A DNA stretch of 64,000 bases. It comes from Klebsiella sp. BIGb0138. GTDB taxonomy: Bacteria > Pseudomonadota > Gammaproteobacteria > Enterobacterales > Enterobacteriaceae. Location of the stretch: NCBI RefSeq assembly GCF_004342285.1, contig NZ_SMCV01000001.1, forward strand, positions 62,001-126,000, given 5' to 3'. The notes below the pieces were generated by a model, which saw only the letters and a program-made list of their open reading frames with translations, did no database searches and was not told the DNA's origin. Positions 41,107-50,192 of the stretch are shown piece after piece (within the stretch, counting starts at the first letter, position 1; every line of letters begins with the position of its first letter). A program made the translations under genes and the position numbers.

Positions 41107-41137
41107 CTAAAATAATTCACGGTAGTAATTATTTTAG
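41107..41137. promoter_or_regulatory. Perfect 11-bp inverted repeat before manX (Mlc/NagC-type operator candidate)
   Basis: CTAAAATAATT and AATTATTTTAG are exact reverse complements separated by nine bases. The A/T-rich arms around a mixed centre resemble Mlc/NagC operators; Mlc represses manXYZ in E. coli. It ends 94 bases before manX. Confidence 0.6.
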
Positions 41138-41231
41138 AACCTACACCCTCACTGAATCGATTTTGTCCGCAAGAATGATTCAGGATGTATCACAACAGAT
41201 GATGCATTCACGATAATAAAGGAGGTAGCAA

Positions 41232-42203
41232 GTGACGATTGCTATTGTAATAGGCACACATGGTTGGGCTGCAGAACAACTGCTGAAAACCGCAGAAATG
41301 CTGTTGGGCGAGCAGGAAAACGTTGGCTGGATCGATTTCGTCCCTGGTGAAAACGCAGAAACGCTGATCGAAAAGTACAACGCACAGCTGGCAAAGCTGG
41401 ATACAGCAAAAGGGGTGTTGTTTCTCGTCGATACATGGGGAGGCAGCCCGTTCAACGCTGCCAGCCGCATTGTCGTCGATAAAGAACATTACGAAGTGAT
41501 TGCCGGCGTCAACATTCCGATGCTGGTTGAAACGCTGATGGCGCGCGACGACGATCCGTCGTTCGACGAGCTGGTGGCCCTGGCGGTAGAAACCGGTCGT
41601 GAAGGCGTGAAGGCGCTGAAAGCGAAAGCGGTGGAGAAAGCGGCCCCTGCTCCGGTTCAGGCTGCGGCGCCTAAAGCGGCAACGCCGGTGAAACCAATGG
41701 GGCCAAACGACTATATGGTGATCGGCCTGGCGCGCATCGACGACCGTCTGATTCACGGTCAGGTTGCTACCCGCTGGACCAAAGAAACCAACGTCACCCG
41801 CATTATCGTCGTGAGCGATGAAGTGGCGGCGGATACCGTACGCAAAACGTTATTGACACAGGTTGCTCCTCCGGGCGTCACGGCCCACGTTGTCGATGTG
41901 GCAAAAATGATCCGCGTCTACAACAACCCGAAATACGCAGGCGAGCGCGTCATGCTGCTGTTTACTAACCCTACCGACGTGGAACGTGTCGTTGAAGGCG
42001 GCGTGAAAATCACGACCGTCAACATCGGCGGGATGGCTTTCCGTCAGGGTAAAACGCAGGTGAACAACGCCGTTTCGGTCGATGAAAAAGATATTGAAGC
42101 ATTTAAGAAACTGAATGCTCGCGGTATTGAACTGGAAGTCCGTAAAGTTTCCACCGACCAGAAACTGAAAATGATGGACCTGATCGGCAAGGTGAGCAAA
42201 TAG
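41232..42203 (+). CDS. manX: PTS mannose transporter subunit IIAB ManX
   Basis: Cytoplasmic phosphotransfer subunit of the mannose/glucose/glucosamine PTS. The 323-residue protein begins with GTG (VTIAIVIGTHGW), with AGGAGG upstream. The IIA histidine is H10 (GTHGW). After an Ala/Pro linker (residues about 136-155) the IIB domain carries the second phospho-histidine in RIDDRLIHGQ (about 175). First gene of manXYZ. In E. coli the small RNA SgrS represses manX by pairing early in the message; this site was not examined base by base. Confidence 0.97.
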   Translation: MTIAIVIGTHGWAAEQLLKTAEMLLGEQENVGWIDFVPGENAETLIEKYNAQLAKLDTAKGVLFLVDTWGGSPFNAASRIVVDKEHYEVIAGVNIPMLVETLMARDDDPSFDELVALAVETGREGVKALKAKAVEKAAPAPVQAAAPKAATPVKPMGPNDYMVIGLARIDDRLIHGQVATRWTKETNVTRIIVVSDEVAADTVRKTLLTQVAPPGVTAHVVDVAKMIRVYNNPKYAGERVMLLFTNPTDVERVVEGGVKITTVNIGGMAFRQGKTQVNNAVSVDEKDIEAFKKLNARGIELEVRKVSTDQKLKMMDLIGKVSK

Positions 42204-42258
42204 CCCTGCGGGTCGGCCCCAATTTTCAACTTAAGACTTAATCAACAGGAGAAGTACA

Positions 42259-43059
42259 ATGGAGATTACCCTTCTTCAGATTGTGCTGGTGTTCATCGTC
42301 GCGTGTATTGCGGGTATGGAGTCGGTACTTGATGAATTTCAGTTCCACCGTCCTCTGGTGGCCTGTACCTTAATCGGTATCGTTCTGGGCGACATGCAGA
42401 AAGGTATCATCATCGGCGGTACGCTGGAGATGATCGCCCTGGGCTGGATGAACATCGGCGCGGCCGTTGCACCGGATGCCGCGCTGGCGTCCATTATATC
42501 CACCGTTCTGGTTATCGCCGGCGGTCAAAGCATCGGCGCCGGTATCGCCCTGGCTATCCCGCTGGCGGCAGCAGGCCAGGTACTGACCATCATCGTGCGT
42601 ACTATCACCGTGGCCTTCCAGCACGCGGCGGATAAAGCGGCGGAAAATGGCAACCTGACGGCCATCTCGTGGATCCACGTTTCGTCGCTGTTCCTGCAGG
42701 CAATGCGTATCGCCATCCCGGCCGTTATCGTGGCTATCTCCGTCGGGACCAGCGAAGTTCAGGGCATGCTGAACGCTATTCCGGAAGTGGTGACCAGCGG
42801 TCTGAACATCGCCGGCGGCATGATTGTAGTGGTCGGTTATGCGATGGTCATCAACATGATGCGCGCAGGCTACCTGATGCCATTCTTCTACCTCGGCTTT
42901 GTTACCGCGGCGTTCACTAACTTCAACCTGGTTGCTCTGGGTGTGATTGGCGCAGTTATGGCTATCCTCTACATTCAGCTGAGCCCGAAATATAACCGCG
43001 TAGCGGGTGCGCCAGCTCAGGCTGCTGGTAATAACGATCTCGATAACGAACTGGACTAA
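42259..43059 (+). CDS. manY: PTS mannose transporter subunit IIC ManY
   Basis: Membrane channel subunit, 266 residues, highly hydrophobic. GIVLGDMQKGIIIGGTLEMIALGWMNIGAAVAPDAALAS is typical of the mannose-family IIC. It forms the permease with ManZ, and is also known as a receptor or entry route for phage lambda DNA and some bacteriocins. GGAGAA precedes the ATG. manZ follows after 12 bases. Confidence 0.97.
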   Translation: MEITLLQIVLVFIVACIAGMESVLDEFQFHRPLVACTLIGIVLGDMQKGIIIGGTLEMIALGWMNIGAAVAPDAALASIISTVLVIAGGQSIGAGIALAIPLAAAGQVLTIIVRTITVAFQHAADKAAENGNLTAISWIHVSSLFLQAMRIAIPAVIVAISVGTSEVQGMLNAIPEVVTSGLNIAGGMIVVVGYAMVINMMRAGYLMPFFYLGFVTAAFTNFNLVALGVIGAVMAILYIQLSPKYNRVAGAPAQAAGNNDLDNELD

Positions 43060-43071
43060 CAGGTGAGCGAA

Positions 43072-43923
43072 ATGGTTGATATGACTAAAAATACCACCGA
43101 GAAAAAACTCACTCCGAGTGACATTCGTGGCGTGTTCATTCGTTCTAACCTGTTCCAGGGGTCATGGAACTTCGAACGTATGCAGGCGCTGGGCTTCTGC
43201 TTCTCTATGGTACCGGCCATTCGTCGCCTGTACCCGGAGAACAACGATGCACGTAAGCAGGCTATTAAGCGTCACCTGGAGTTCTTTAACACCCACCCGT
43301 ACGTCGCCGCGCCGGTACTTGGCGTTACGCTGGCGATGGAAGAGCAGCGCGCCAACGGCGCAGAGATCGACGATGGCGCCATCAACGGCATCAAAGTCGG
43401 TCTGATGGGGCCGCTGGCAGGGGTCGGCGACCCGATCTTCTGGGGTACCGTTCGTCCGGTATTCGCCGCGTTAGGTGCCGGCATCGCGATGAGCGGCAGT
43501 CTGCTGGGCCCACTGCTGTTCTTTATCCTGTTCAACGCCGTCCGCCTGCTGACCCGTTACTACGGCGTGGCTTACGGTTACAGCAAGGGTGTGGATATCG
43601 TTAAAGATATGGGCGGCGGTTTCCTGCAGAAACTGACCGAGGGGGCGTCAATTCTCGGCCTGTTTGTCATGGGGGCGTTGGTTAACAAGTGGACGCACGT
43701 GAACATACCGCTGGTGGTGTCCAAAATCACCGGCGCGGATGGCCAGGTTCACGTCACCACCGTGCAGACCATCCTTGACCAGCTGATGCCGGGCCTGGTG
43801 CCTCTGCTGCTGACCTTCGCCTGTATGTGGCTGCTGCGGAAGAAAGTTAACGCCCTGTGGATCATCGTTGGCTTCTTCGTCATCGGTATCGTCGGCTACG
43901 CTATCGGCCTGCTGGGCCTGTAA
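43072..43923 (+). CDS. manZ: PTS mannose transporter subunit IID ManZ
   Basis: Second membrane subunit of the mannose PTS, 283 residues from [13 protein letters not shown]. Family pattern [22 protein letters not shown] and [17 protein letters not shown] are clear, with hydrophobic helices towards the C-terminus. AGGTGA lies five bases before ATG 43072; GTG at 43063 would add three residues. A strong terminator follows. Confidence 0.96.
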   Translation: MVDMTKNTTEKKLTPSDIRGVFIRSNLFQGSWNFERMQALGFCFSMVPAIRRLYPENNDARKQAIKRHLEFFNTHPYVAAPVLGVTLAMEEQRANGAEIDDGAINGIKVGLMGPLAGVGDPIFWGTVRPVFAALGAGIAMSGSLLGPLLFFILFNAVRLLTRYYGVAYGYSKGVDIVKDMGGGFLQKLTEGASILGLFVMGALVNKWTHVNIPLVVSKITGADGQVHVTTVQTILDQLMPGLVPLLLTFACMWLLRKKVNALWIIVGFFVIGIVGYAIGLLGL

Positions 43924-43937
43924 TTATCCTGTTGTCC

Positions 43938-43965
43938 GCCGGGGGCCTGCCCCCGGCTTTTTTTT
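43938..43965 (+). terminator. Terminator of manXYZ
   Basis: GCCGGGGGC / GCCCCCGGC stem with a short loop and eight T residues. Confidence 0.93.
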
Positions 43966-43978
43966 AACTGGAGGATGG

Positions 43979-44437
43979 ATGACACTCACGGACCTGGTGC
44001 TGATTCTGTTTATTGTTGTTTTACTGGCGTTTGCGATTTATGACCAGTTTATTATGCCGCGCCGCAACGGCCCGCTGCTCCTCGCTATCCCCCTGCTCCG
44101 CCGCAGCCGCGTCGACGGGATCATCTTCGTCGGCCTGACGGCCATACTGATTTATAACAACATTATCAGTCACGGGGCGCTAATAACCACATGGTTATTA
44201 TCTGCACTGGCATTAATGGGCCTGTATTTGTTCTGGATAAGAACCCCTAAAATCATCTTCAAAGCGACGGGCTTTTTCTTCGCCAATATCTGGATTGAAT
44301 ATAAGCGAATTAAAGAGATGAATTTATCGGAAGATGGCGTGCTGGTGATGCAATTAGAGCAGCGACGCTTGCTTATTCGTGTACGAAATATCGACGATCT
44401 GGAAAAAATTTACAAACTTCTCGTTTCAACTCAGTAA
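43979..44437 (+). CDS. yobD: Membrane protein YobD (DUF986)
   Basis: The 152-residue inner-membrane protein [32 protein letters not shown]... has about three hydrophobic segments and a soluble C-terminus ending IYKLLVSTQ. Function unknown. The ATG overlaps GGAGGATGGATG spacing well (GGAGG seven bases before). The frame continues upstream into manZ but the family start is clear. It is separated from manZ by the terminator; readthrough may supply expression. Confidence 0.92.
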   Translation: MTLTDLVLILFIVVLLAFAIYDQFIMPRRNGPLLLAIPLLRRSRVDGIIFVGLTAILIYNNIISHGALITTWLLSALALMGLYLFWIRTPKIIFKATGFFFANIWIEYKRIKEMNLSEDGVLVMQLEQRRLLIRVRNIDDLEKIYKLLVSTQ

Positions 44438-44442
44438 GTTAA

Positions 44443-44464
44443 AAATATAGCGCAGGCTATATTC
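44443..44464. promoter_or_regulatory. Upstream MntR-type box of mntP
   Basis: ATATAGC and GGCTATATT face each other, matching the E. coli MntR box (core ATAGC...GGCTAT) at about 17 of 22 positions. It lies exactly 42 bases (about four helical turns) before the second box. Confidence 0.6.
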
Positions 44465-44484
44465 CCGCGAATTACGCCAGATGA

Positions 44485-44506
44485 ATACATAGCCATGGCT
44501 ATATTT
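44485..44506. promoter_or_regulatory. MntR-type box of mntP
   Basis: TACATAGC and GGCTATATTT form a palindrome matching about 18 of 22 positions of the recalled E. coli MntR box. MntR with manganese activates mntP in E. coli. Confidence 0.72.
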
Positions 44507-44560
44507 CAGCTGGCCATTTCAACGATATTATTTAACGATTTATTGACCTATAAATTCAAA

Positions 44561-44575
44561 TGAAAATCGTTATCA
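44561..44575. promoter_or_regulatory. Fur box of mntP
   Basis: TGAAAAT-C-GTTATCA matches the 7-1-7 Fur model (TGATAAT-N-ATTATCA) at 12 of 14 positions. Confidence 0.65.
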
Positions 44576-44639
44576 TTTGGTTGCCGAAATAAACCAAAGC
44601 TGTTATTGTTTTATATTCTAAAAATATGTTAAGGTTGCG

Positions 44640-44830
44640 CCCGTCGTTGGGGAGTAGCCGATTTCCTGCCTGTCAGGAGATGTACGTGTCAACATACTCG
44701 TTGCAAAACGTGGCACGTACGGGTTGAAGAAGATGCTCAATCAGGCGAGACCATAGACACATCACCGCTGTACGCAATCCCCTGTCGTGGGCCGCGTTGC
44801 GTATATTTACTGGGGGTAGTGATGTGTCAT
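44640..44830 (+). ncRNA. yybP-ykoY manganese riboswitch upstream of mntP
   Basis: Conserved pieces of the yybP-ykoY aptamer are visible in order: GGGGAGTAGCC (44649), GTCAACATACTCG (44688) and GGCGAGACCA (44744). Behind it a long hairpin forms between GACACATCAC (44756) and GTGATGTGTC (44819), with inner arms TACGCAA and TTGCGTA; it probably belongs to the expression platform. E. coli mntP has the same element, which raises translation when manganese is high. Boundaries are approximate. Confidence 0.85.
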
Positions 44831-44858
44831 ATGGATTTTCCCCGGTCAGGACGCACTC

Positions 44859-45425
44859 ATGAACATATCCGCGATGATTCTTCTTGCTTTTGGCATGTCC
44901 ATGGACGCCTTCGCGGCTTCTATCGGTAAAGGCGCTACGCTACACCAACCTAAATTCTCCGAAGCCTTACGCACCGGGCTGATTTTCGGCGCCATCGAAA
45001 CCCTGACGCCGCTCGTCGGCTGGGGTATGGGGATGCTCGCCAGTCAGTTTGTTCTGGAGTGGAATCACTGGATTGCCTTTGTCCTGCTGGTATTCCTCGG
45101 CGGGCGTATGGTGATTGAAGGTTTTCGCGGTACCGATGACGAAGCGTGTGAAGCCCCGCGCCGTCATGGATTCTGGCTGCTGGTCACCACCGCCTTCGCC
45201 ACCAGCCTCGACGCAATGGCCGTCGGTGTTGGCCTGGCGTTCCTGCAGGTCAATATTATCGCCACCGCGCTGGCCATCGGCTGCGCGACGTTGATTATGT
45301 CAACCCTGGGGATTATGGTCGGGCGATTTATTGGCCCGCTGCTGGGCAAACGGGCTGAAATCCTTGGCGGTATCGTCCTGATTGGCATTGGCGGCCAGAT
45401 TCTGTGGAGTCATTTCGCCGGTTAA
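44859..45425 (+). CDS. mntP: Manganese exporter MntP
   Basis: Inner-membrane manganese efflux pump of 188 residues with six helices. The paired acidic motifs [15 protein letters not shown] (about residues 12-26) and [12 protein letters not shown] (about 112-123) are the family's metal-site regions. AGGA lies nine bases before the ATG. The 421-base upstream region carries two MntR-type boxes, a Fur box and the riboswitch. It is convergent with rlmA, three bases apart. Confidence 0.96.
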   Translation: MNISAMILLAFGMSMDAFAASIGKGATLHQPKFSEALRTGLIFGAIETLTPLVGWGMGMLASQFVLEWNHWIAFVLLVFLGGRMVIEGFRGTDDEACEAPRRHGFWLLVTTAFATSLDAMAVGVGLAFLQVNIIATALAIGCATLIMSTLGIMVGRFIGPLLGKRAEILGGIVLIGIGGQILWSHFAG

Positions 45426-45428
45426 CGC

Positions 45429-46223
45429 TCAACCTTCACGCTGCCAGAAATGCACCATAAAGTCGGTCTGGCAGCCAAACGCGGCCTGTGCGCGTAACGT
45501 TGCACGCACCGCCGGTTTTGCCCGCCATGCGAAGGGCGTCATCTGCAACAACGCTTCGGCTTCATGCCCGGTCAGCTGCATCGGATAGGCCAGCTGCTGC
45601 TGTTGACGCAGCGTAAACCCGGGCATCTCTTCGTTATTTTCCTCATGCAGCCGCACATCAGCATAAATCAGCCCTTTCAGTTCCAGCAGATGCCGCGGTC
45701 CCGGCGTGGCGGTGATGACCCAGCCGCCAGGCCTGACGACGCGCGCCAGCTCCTGCGCGTTGCAGGGCGCATAAATCCGAATCACCGCATCGAGGCTGGC
45801 GTCATCAAAAGGCAGGCGCTGGCTGGAGGCGACGCAAAAATTCACCTGCGGGTAGCGTTTCGCCGCGGCGCGAATCGCCGCTTTCGACACGTCCAGGCCC
45901 CAGCTGTTGGCGGCGATAGCGGCAAATGCATGGCTGTAATACCCTTCTCCGCAGCCGATATCCAGCAGGTCGACGGGGGCTACGCTGGCAAGAAATGCGC
46001 TGATGGCATCGCGGAGCGGTTGATAGTGTCCGGCGTCGAGAAACGCCCGCCGCGCCTGCATCATCTCCGCGCTATCGCCCGGATCGCGCGAGCGCTTGAA
46101 CTGCACCGGCAGTAAATTGACATACCCCTCTTTCGCCAGATCGAACTGGTGCCGCTGCGGGCAAATATAGCTATTATCGCGCCGGGTAAGCGGCGCGTGG
46201 CAAAGTGGGCAACTGTATGACAT
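45429..46223 (-). CDS. rlmA: 23S rRNA m1G745 methyltransferase RlmA
   Basis: Methylates G745 of 23S rRNA. The 264-residue protein has an N-terminal zinc finger (C5, C8, C21, H25 in [11 protein letters not shown]...ICPQRHQFD) and a Rossmann methyltransferase domain with [14 protein letters not shown] (about residues 87-100). A few residues shorter than E. coli RlmA (269). Loss of this methylation gives viomycin resistance in E. coli, from the literature as I recall. Confidence 0.95.
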   Translation of the reverse strand: MSYSCPLCHAPLTRRDNSYICPQRHQFDLAKEGYVNLLPVQFKRSRDPGDSAEMMQARRAFLDAGHYQPLRDAISAFLASVAPVDLLDIGCGEGYYSHAFAAIAANSWGLDVSKAAIRAAAKRYPQVNFCVASSQRLPFDDASLDAVIRIYAPCNAQELARVVRPGGWVITATPGPRHLLELKGLIYADVRLHEENNEEMPGFTLRQQQQLAYPMQLTGHEAEALLQMTPFAWRAKPAVRATLRAQAAFGCQTDFMVHFWQREG

Positions 46224-46284
46224 GACAACTCCGGTGTCGCTGAAAGGGCGAAAGTGTAGCGCTATTCGCCCTTTCAGACCACTG

Positions 46285-48030
46285 TTACAACGCCGGCGGC
46301 GCGGCCTCGCCGTTGTGCATCACGATCAGATTTTCCGAGCCCTGCGGCATCCCGTCCGGCATAACGTTCTCCAGGCGTAAAACGTCCCCCATGATCTGGC
46401 TGAATACCGGCGCCGAGATTGCCCCGCCGTAGTAGGCCCCGTTACCAGGGTCGTTAATCACCACCACCAGCGCGAACTGTGGATGACTGGCGGGCGCCAC
46501 GCCTGCGGTATATGCCACGTATTTATCGATATATTTGCCATCCGGACCGATTTTTTTGGCGGTCCCGGTTTTTACCGCAATACGGTAATCACGCACGGCG
46601 GCTTTAGTCCCGCCGCCGCCCGGCAGCGCCACGCTCTCCATCATATGTTCCACCTCGTGGACGATCGGCTCAGGCATCACCCGGGTGCCAATCACCGGGG
46701 GGTCGATCCGGGTGATTGATAAAGGACGTTCAATGCCAAAACCGCCGATAGTGGCATAGACATGCGCCAGCTGCAGCGGTGTGACCATCAGACCATAACC
46801 AAAGGCAAAGGTCGCGCGGTCCAGTTGCCCCCAGTAGCGACGCTGCGGCATCAGCCCCGAGCTCTCGCCGGTCAGCCCCAGTCCGGTCGGGTCGCCAAAA
46901 CCAAACGCTTTATAGGTATCAATAAGATGCTGCACCGGCATGGCCAGCGACAGATGGGAAACGCCGGTATCACTGGATTTTTGCAGGATACCGGTCAACG
47001 TCAGCTCCGGGTAATAGCCGACATCGCGAATGCGGTGTCCATCGAGCACAAAGGGATGGGTATCCACCACGCTATCCGGCTGCACAATCCCCTGCTGGAG
47101 CGCCGTCATCACCACCAGCGGCTTGACCGTTGAGCCCGGCTCAAAGATATCGCTGATGGCGCGATTACGAAAATCATCCAGTTTGGCATCATCACGGTTA
47201 TTGGGGTTAAAATCCGGATAGCTGGCCATCGACAGAATTTCGCCGGTGTCGATCTTAATCAACACCGCCGCGCCCGATTCCGCTTTATTCCAGTTCACGG
47301 CGTTATCCAGCGCATCTTCGGTCACCGTCTGCAGCCGTTCATCGATACTCAGCTGAATATTATGTGCCGGAACCGCCGCCTCTTCGGTAATATTCTCAAT
47401 CACGTGGCCATGGCGGTCTTTGCGCACCAGCCGACGCCCCGGCATTCCGGTGAGCTGAGCATTAAAGCTTTTCTCAATCCCCTCAATACCCTGGTTATCG
47501 ATATTGGTGAATCCCAGCAGGTTAGCCGCCACGTGCCCCGCGGGATAAAAGCGGCGCGATTCATCACGCAGATTGATCCCCGGCAGGTGCAGTTTGTCGA
47601 TCCATTCGGCCTGCTCCGGGTTAACCTGACGAGCCAGATAGATAAACCGCATATGAGGATGACTCTCAACGCGTCTGGCCAGATCGCTCAGATTGAGGTG
47701 CAGAGCCTCCGCCATCGCCTGCCAGCGCGGGCCATAGCCAACGCCGCCCTTTTGCATAATCGTTTGCGGGTCGGCCCAGATGGCGCTCACCGGCACGCTT
47801 ACTGCCAGCGGGCGGTTCTCACGGTCGCTGATCGTTCCACGCTGCACATCGATGGGCTCTTCGCGCAATGAACGCATATCTTCTTGTTTAACAAGGTTAT
47901 CTGGAGAAATTATTTGCAGCCAGGCCACCCGGCCTAACAGTATTCCGAGACAACCGAGAATAGCCACGCACAACAACCCAAAACGCACCGGGGTGAAATG
48001 AGCAGCTGACTTACTTTTGTTCTTTTGCAC
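46285..48030 (-). CDS. Penicillin-binding protein 3 paralogue (PBP3-SAL-like, second FtsI)
   Basis: Division-type transpeptidase of 581 residues. Topology matches FtsI: short cytoplasmic N-terminus, one membrane helix, pedestal domain ([13 protein letters not shown]), and transpeptidase domain. Active-site motifs: STVK (residues 300-303) and KTG (487-489) are normal; the second motif reads SSD (352-354) where FtsI has SSN. The usual ftsI lies in the dcw cluster, so this is a second copy. A homologue beside rlmA in Salmonella (PBP3-SAL) replaces PBP3 at acid pH. GTG at 48030 has GGAG five bases upstream; a TTG at 48054 is the alternative. E. coli K-12 lacks it. Confidence 0.88.
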   Translation of the reverse strand: MQKNKSKSAAHFTPVRFGLLCVAILGCLGILLGRVAWLQIISPDNLVKQEDMRSLREEPIDVQRGTISDRENRPLAVSVPVSAIWADPQTIMQKGGVGYGPRWQAMAEALHLNLSDLARRVESHPHMRFIYLARQVNPEQAEWIDKLHLPGINLRDESRRFYPAGHVAANLLGFTNIDNQGIEGIEKSFNAQLTGMPGRRLVRKDRHGHVIENITEEAAVPAHNIQLSIDERLQTVTEDALDNAVNWNKAESGAAVLIKIDTGEILSMASYPDFNPNNRDDAKLDDFRNRAISDIFEPGSTVKPLVVMTALQQGIVQPDSVVDTHPFVLDGHRIRDVGYYPELTLTGILQKSSDTGVSHLSLAMPVQHLIDTYKAFGFGDPTGLGLTGESSGLMPQRRYWGQLDRATFAFGYGLMVTPLQLAHVYATIGGFGIERPLSITRIDPPVIGTRVMPEPIVHEVEHMMESVALPGGGGTKAAVRDYRIAVKTGTAKKIGPDGKYIDKYVAYTAGVAPASHPQFALVVVINDPGNGAYYGGAISAPVFSQIMGDVLRLENVMPDGMPQGSENLIVMHNGEAAPPAL

Positions 48031-48171
48031 CGTAGCTCCAGCATTATTTTGCAACCATCTGATTTAACAGAAAATCAGCAAAACAAAATGCGAAACAGTG
48101 CTAATAAGGATGTTGTTTTGCAACAAAGCGCGACGGCGGGGGAAAAATGGAAATGTTTTGCAATAAAGACT

Positions 48172-48199
48172 AAAAAGCCCCGCAGAGGCGAGGCTTTTT
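48172..48199 (-). terminator. Terminator of cspC
   Basis: On the minus strand AAAAAGCCTCGC-CTCT-GCGGGGCTTTTT, one mismatch, ending in a T-run. Confidence 0.88.
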
Positions 48200-48221
48200 C
48201 TACAAGATGAGTGGTCTTGAA

Positions 48222-48431
48222 TCAGATAGCAGTAACGTTAACTGCTGCCGGACCTTTCTGGCCGTCCTGAATTTCGAACTCAACGTTCTGGCCTTCAGCC
48301 AGAGTTTTGAAACCGTTACCCTGGATAGCGGAGAAGTGTACGAACACATCTTTGCTGCCATCAGCCGGAGTAATGAAGCCAAAACCTTTAGACTCGTTGA
48401 ACCACTTAACTTGACCTTTAATCTTTGCCAT
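48222..48431 (-). CDS. cspC: Cold-shock-like RNA chaperone CspC
   Basis: Small OB-fold RNA-binding protein of 69 residues, expressed at normal temperature; it affects stability of rpoS and stress mRNAs. RNP1 KGFGFIT and RNP2 VFVHFSAI are intact, and the sequence equals E. coli CspC as far as I recall. ATG at 48431 has AAGGA upstream; an in-frame ATG two codons earlier is not used. It follows yobF by 40 bases in one transcript. Confidence 0.97.
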
Positions 48432-48471
48432 TTGCAAAATTCCTTAGACTGTTTTCTTCGCCCGTAGGCGC

Positions 48472-48588
48472 TTACATAGATAAAACTGACACATTACTGC
48501 ATGAGGCACTAATATAAGGTTCGGCAGAGAAGCGGTATTCAACGACAACGTGTTTACTCAGGACTTCTTTACTGAAAATGCCACACAT
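48472..48588 (-). CDS. yobF: Small protein YobF, shortened
   Basis: A 38-residue reading [20 protein letters not shown]... ending VLSM matches the first 38 residues of E. coli YobF (47 residues), a heat- and stress-induced small protein encoded just before cspC. Here TAA directly follows the ATG of ...SM. The bases behind it still encode RAKKTV in another frame, so one extra base relative to E. coli explains the shorter end. The two cysteines are kept. Translation into cspC may be coupled. Confidence 0.82.
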   Translation of the reverse strand: MCGIFSKEVLSKHVVVEYRFSAEPYISASCSNVSVLSM

Positions 48589-49222
48589 AAACAGAACTGT
48601 ACCTCGTTTAACCCGAAAGGTGTTATCACATACAACGTAAATAATGGCAAGCCATTTTTAAACGTGTCTCGATCCCCCGCACAAATTATAAGGTAATCAT
48701 TTGATCACCTGCACATTTATGCGTCTTTGCCGCCCTGGGCTACCCTCGCCGTCACGCCCGCCAGACAATATAGTTAGCCTGAACGTTGCAACTTTTTTAC
48801 CATAGCTCAACAACTTCTGTTCGTCCAGGTACCCGGGCATACGAACGGCCAATTTTCAGGGGTAACCATCCGCGGCTGTGCATAATGATGCGCATAAAAA
48901 CGCATATCGATAGCTGAAAATGCGCTTGATTTAAGCCGTATAGCGATATAAAGCCGCGATCATGGCCAGGTTATAAATATTATTTATAGTACAATTGAAA
49001 CGTGAACCATTAATGACAATATTTTTCGTCAGACAATTAAAACGCATGGTTATTATATTATTTGAGTAACTGCAAAATCAGTGAGGTTAGTAGAGAGAAT
49101 TGCGAGCGCCAGCACATTAAGTGACATCAGATAAGTCACAAGGATGAGAAAAGATAAGAATAAGTTATAGCTAAAGGCGATAATACAGGCGCACACCGCG
49201 GCGGTGCACACCTGTCCACGGG
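48589..49222. other. 634-base intergenic region upstream of yobF-cspC
   Basis: No convincing gene on either strand. The part near yobF probably holds the promoter and long leader of yobF-cspC. The 48900-49170 part is A+T-rich with several TTATA-like stretches. A G+C-rich dyad (CACCGCGGCGGTG, 49193-49205) lies just after the yebO stop but has no T-run. I could not assign any RNA gene. Confidence 0.6.
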
Positions 49223-49513
49223 TTACCGTTCGGCGACGAGACGAATAAAGTCGTCATCGTCCTTGCCCTTCTCTCCCGTTGAAGTTTTGGCAACCTCTTC
49301 CTTTTCAGGCTCATTGGCTTCACAAAGACGACGCAGCAGCGCGTTTTGCCGCTTTTGCTGATCCAGTAAGGCCTGCAGCAGTGCAATCTGCTGATTGGTG
49401 CGCGAACTTGCGCGATTAACAAAAAACCATAACACCAGACCGACAAACAGCAGCACGATGGACAGCGCCAGTGATGCCAGATTAAAGATCCCAGGACTTA
49501 ATAACTCACTCAT
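49223..49513 (-). CDS. yebO: Membrane protein YebO
   Basis: The 96-residue protein has one N-terminal membrane helix (LASLALSIVLLFVGLVLWFFVN) followed by a coiled-coil-like stretch (TNQQIALLQALLDQQKRQNALLRRL) and an acidic/lysine-rich end, FIRLVAER. Function unknown. In E. coli it lies next to mgrB in the same order and orientation. Confidence 0.92.
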   Translation of the reverse strand: MSELLSPGIFNLASLALSIVLLFVGLVLWFFVNRASSRTNQQIALLQALLDQQKRQNALLRRLCEANEPEKEEVAKTSTGEKGKDDDDFIRLVAER

Positions 49514-49587
49514 TTCACCACCTCAAAGAGAAGGCGTTCATTCTACCACTCGCGCAGCAGAAGAAAATCGGTCGTCATAAAAATGTC

Positions 49588-49731
49588 TTACCAGGGGATG
49601 AACTTGTTGATCGTGCAGATGCCGCTGAAAAACTGTACATCCTGATCGCACATTACGTTAAGCATCTGAGTCCACAGCAATAAACAGCCTGCTATGATGA
49701 CTATCAGCAAAACCCAGCGTACTTTTTTCAC
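49588..49731 (-). CDS. mgrB: PhoQ inhibitor MgrB, intact
   Basis: The 47-residue inner-membrane peptide starts with GTG and reads [16 protein letters not shown]..., ending INKFIPW. One membrane helix and the two periplasmic cysteines (VMCDQ and GICTI) needed for PhoQ inhibition are present. It feeds back on PhoPQ; loss in Klebsiella gives polymyxin resistance (established). This copy has no frameshift, stop or insertion. The fourth residue is valine, where I recall leucine in K. pneumoniae and phenylalanine in E. coli. Confidence 0.95.
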   Translation of the reverse strand: MKKVRWVLLIVIIAGCLLLWTQMLNVMCDQDVQFFSGICTINKFIPW

Positions 49732-49780
49732 TCCACTCTCCGCATCAGTATCAGATGGTTCCAGGATAACATGAGCATCT

Positions 49781-49797
49781 TAAACCGCGGCTAACTG
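49781..49797 (-). promoter_or_regulatory. Weak PhoP-box candidate before mgrB
   Basis: On the minus strand one perfect half, GGTTTA (49786-49781), has a poor second half, CAGTTA, eleven bases upstream. mgrB is a known PhoP target, so a site is expected, but this match is marginal. Confidence 0.3.
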
Positions 49798-49890
49798 TAA
49801 TACGAAAGGCAAGTTTAGGAATCATAGACTTGTTTCAAGGCGTGTAGCTGGCAAAATTAACGCAGGGATAATACAAATAATGAGGCAACA

Positions 49891-50133
49891 ATGCGATTAA
49901 TCATTCGTTCCATTGTCGTACTGGCTATCGTCTGGATTGGCATATTATTAAGCGGTTACGGCATCTTGATTGGCAGCAACGAGAACGCGGCGGGGCTGGG
50001 TCTTCAGTGCAAATATCTGACTGCGCGCGGCACCAGCACCGCACAATATGTCCATTCGGATAGCGGCATCATCGGGCTCACCGACTGCCCCGTGTTGCGT
50101 AAAAGCGCCACCGTGATCGACGACAAAGGCTAA
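49891..50133 (+). CDS. yobH: Small membrane/secreted protein YobH
   Basis: The 80-residue protein MRLIIRSIVVLAIVWIGILLSGYG... has one N-terminal hydrophobic helix and a short domain with two cysteines (LQCKYL, TDCPVL) that could form a disulfide in the periplasm. Matches E. coli YobH along its length. Function unknown. Confidence 0.9.
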   Translation: MRLIIRSIVVLAIVWIGILLSGYGILIGSNENAAGLGLQCKYLTARGTSTAQYVHSDSGIIGLTDCPVLRKSATVIDDKG

Positions 50134-50140
50134 TGTTTTT

Positions 50141-50170
50141 GGGCTACAGCATAGGTTGCCGCTGTAGCCC
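50141..50170. other. Hairpin between yobH and kdgR
   Basis: GGGCTACAGC and GCTGTAGCCC form a perfect 10-bp stem with a 10-base loop between these convergent genes. No T-run follows on either strand, so termination is uncertain. Confidence 0.5.
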
Positions 50171-50192
50171 ACGAACCAGAACGCCATTGCGA

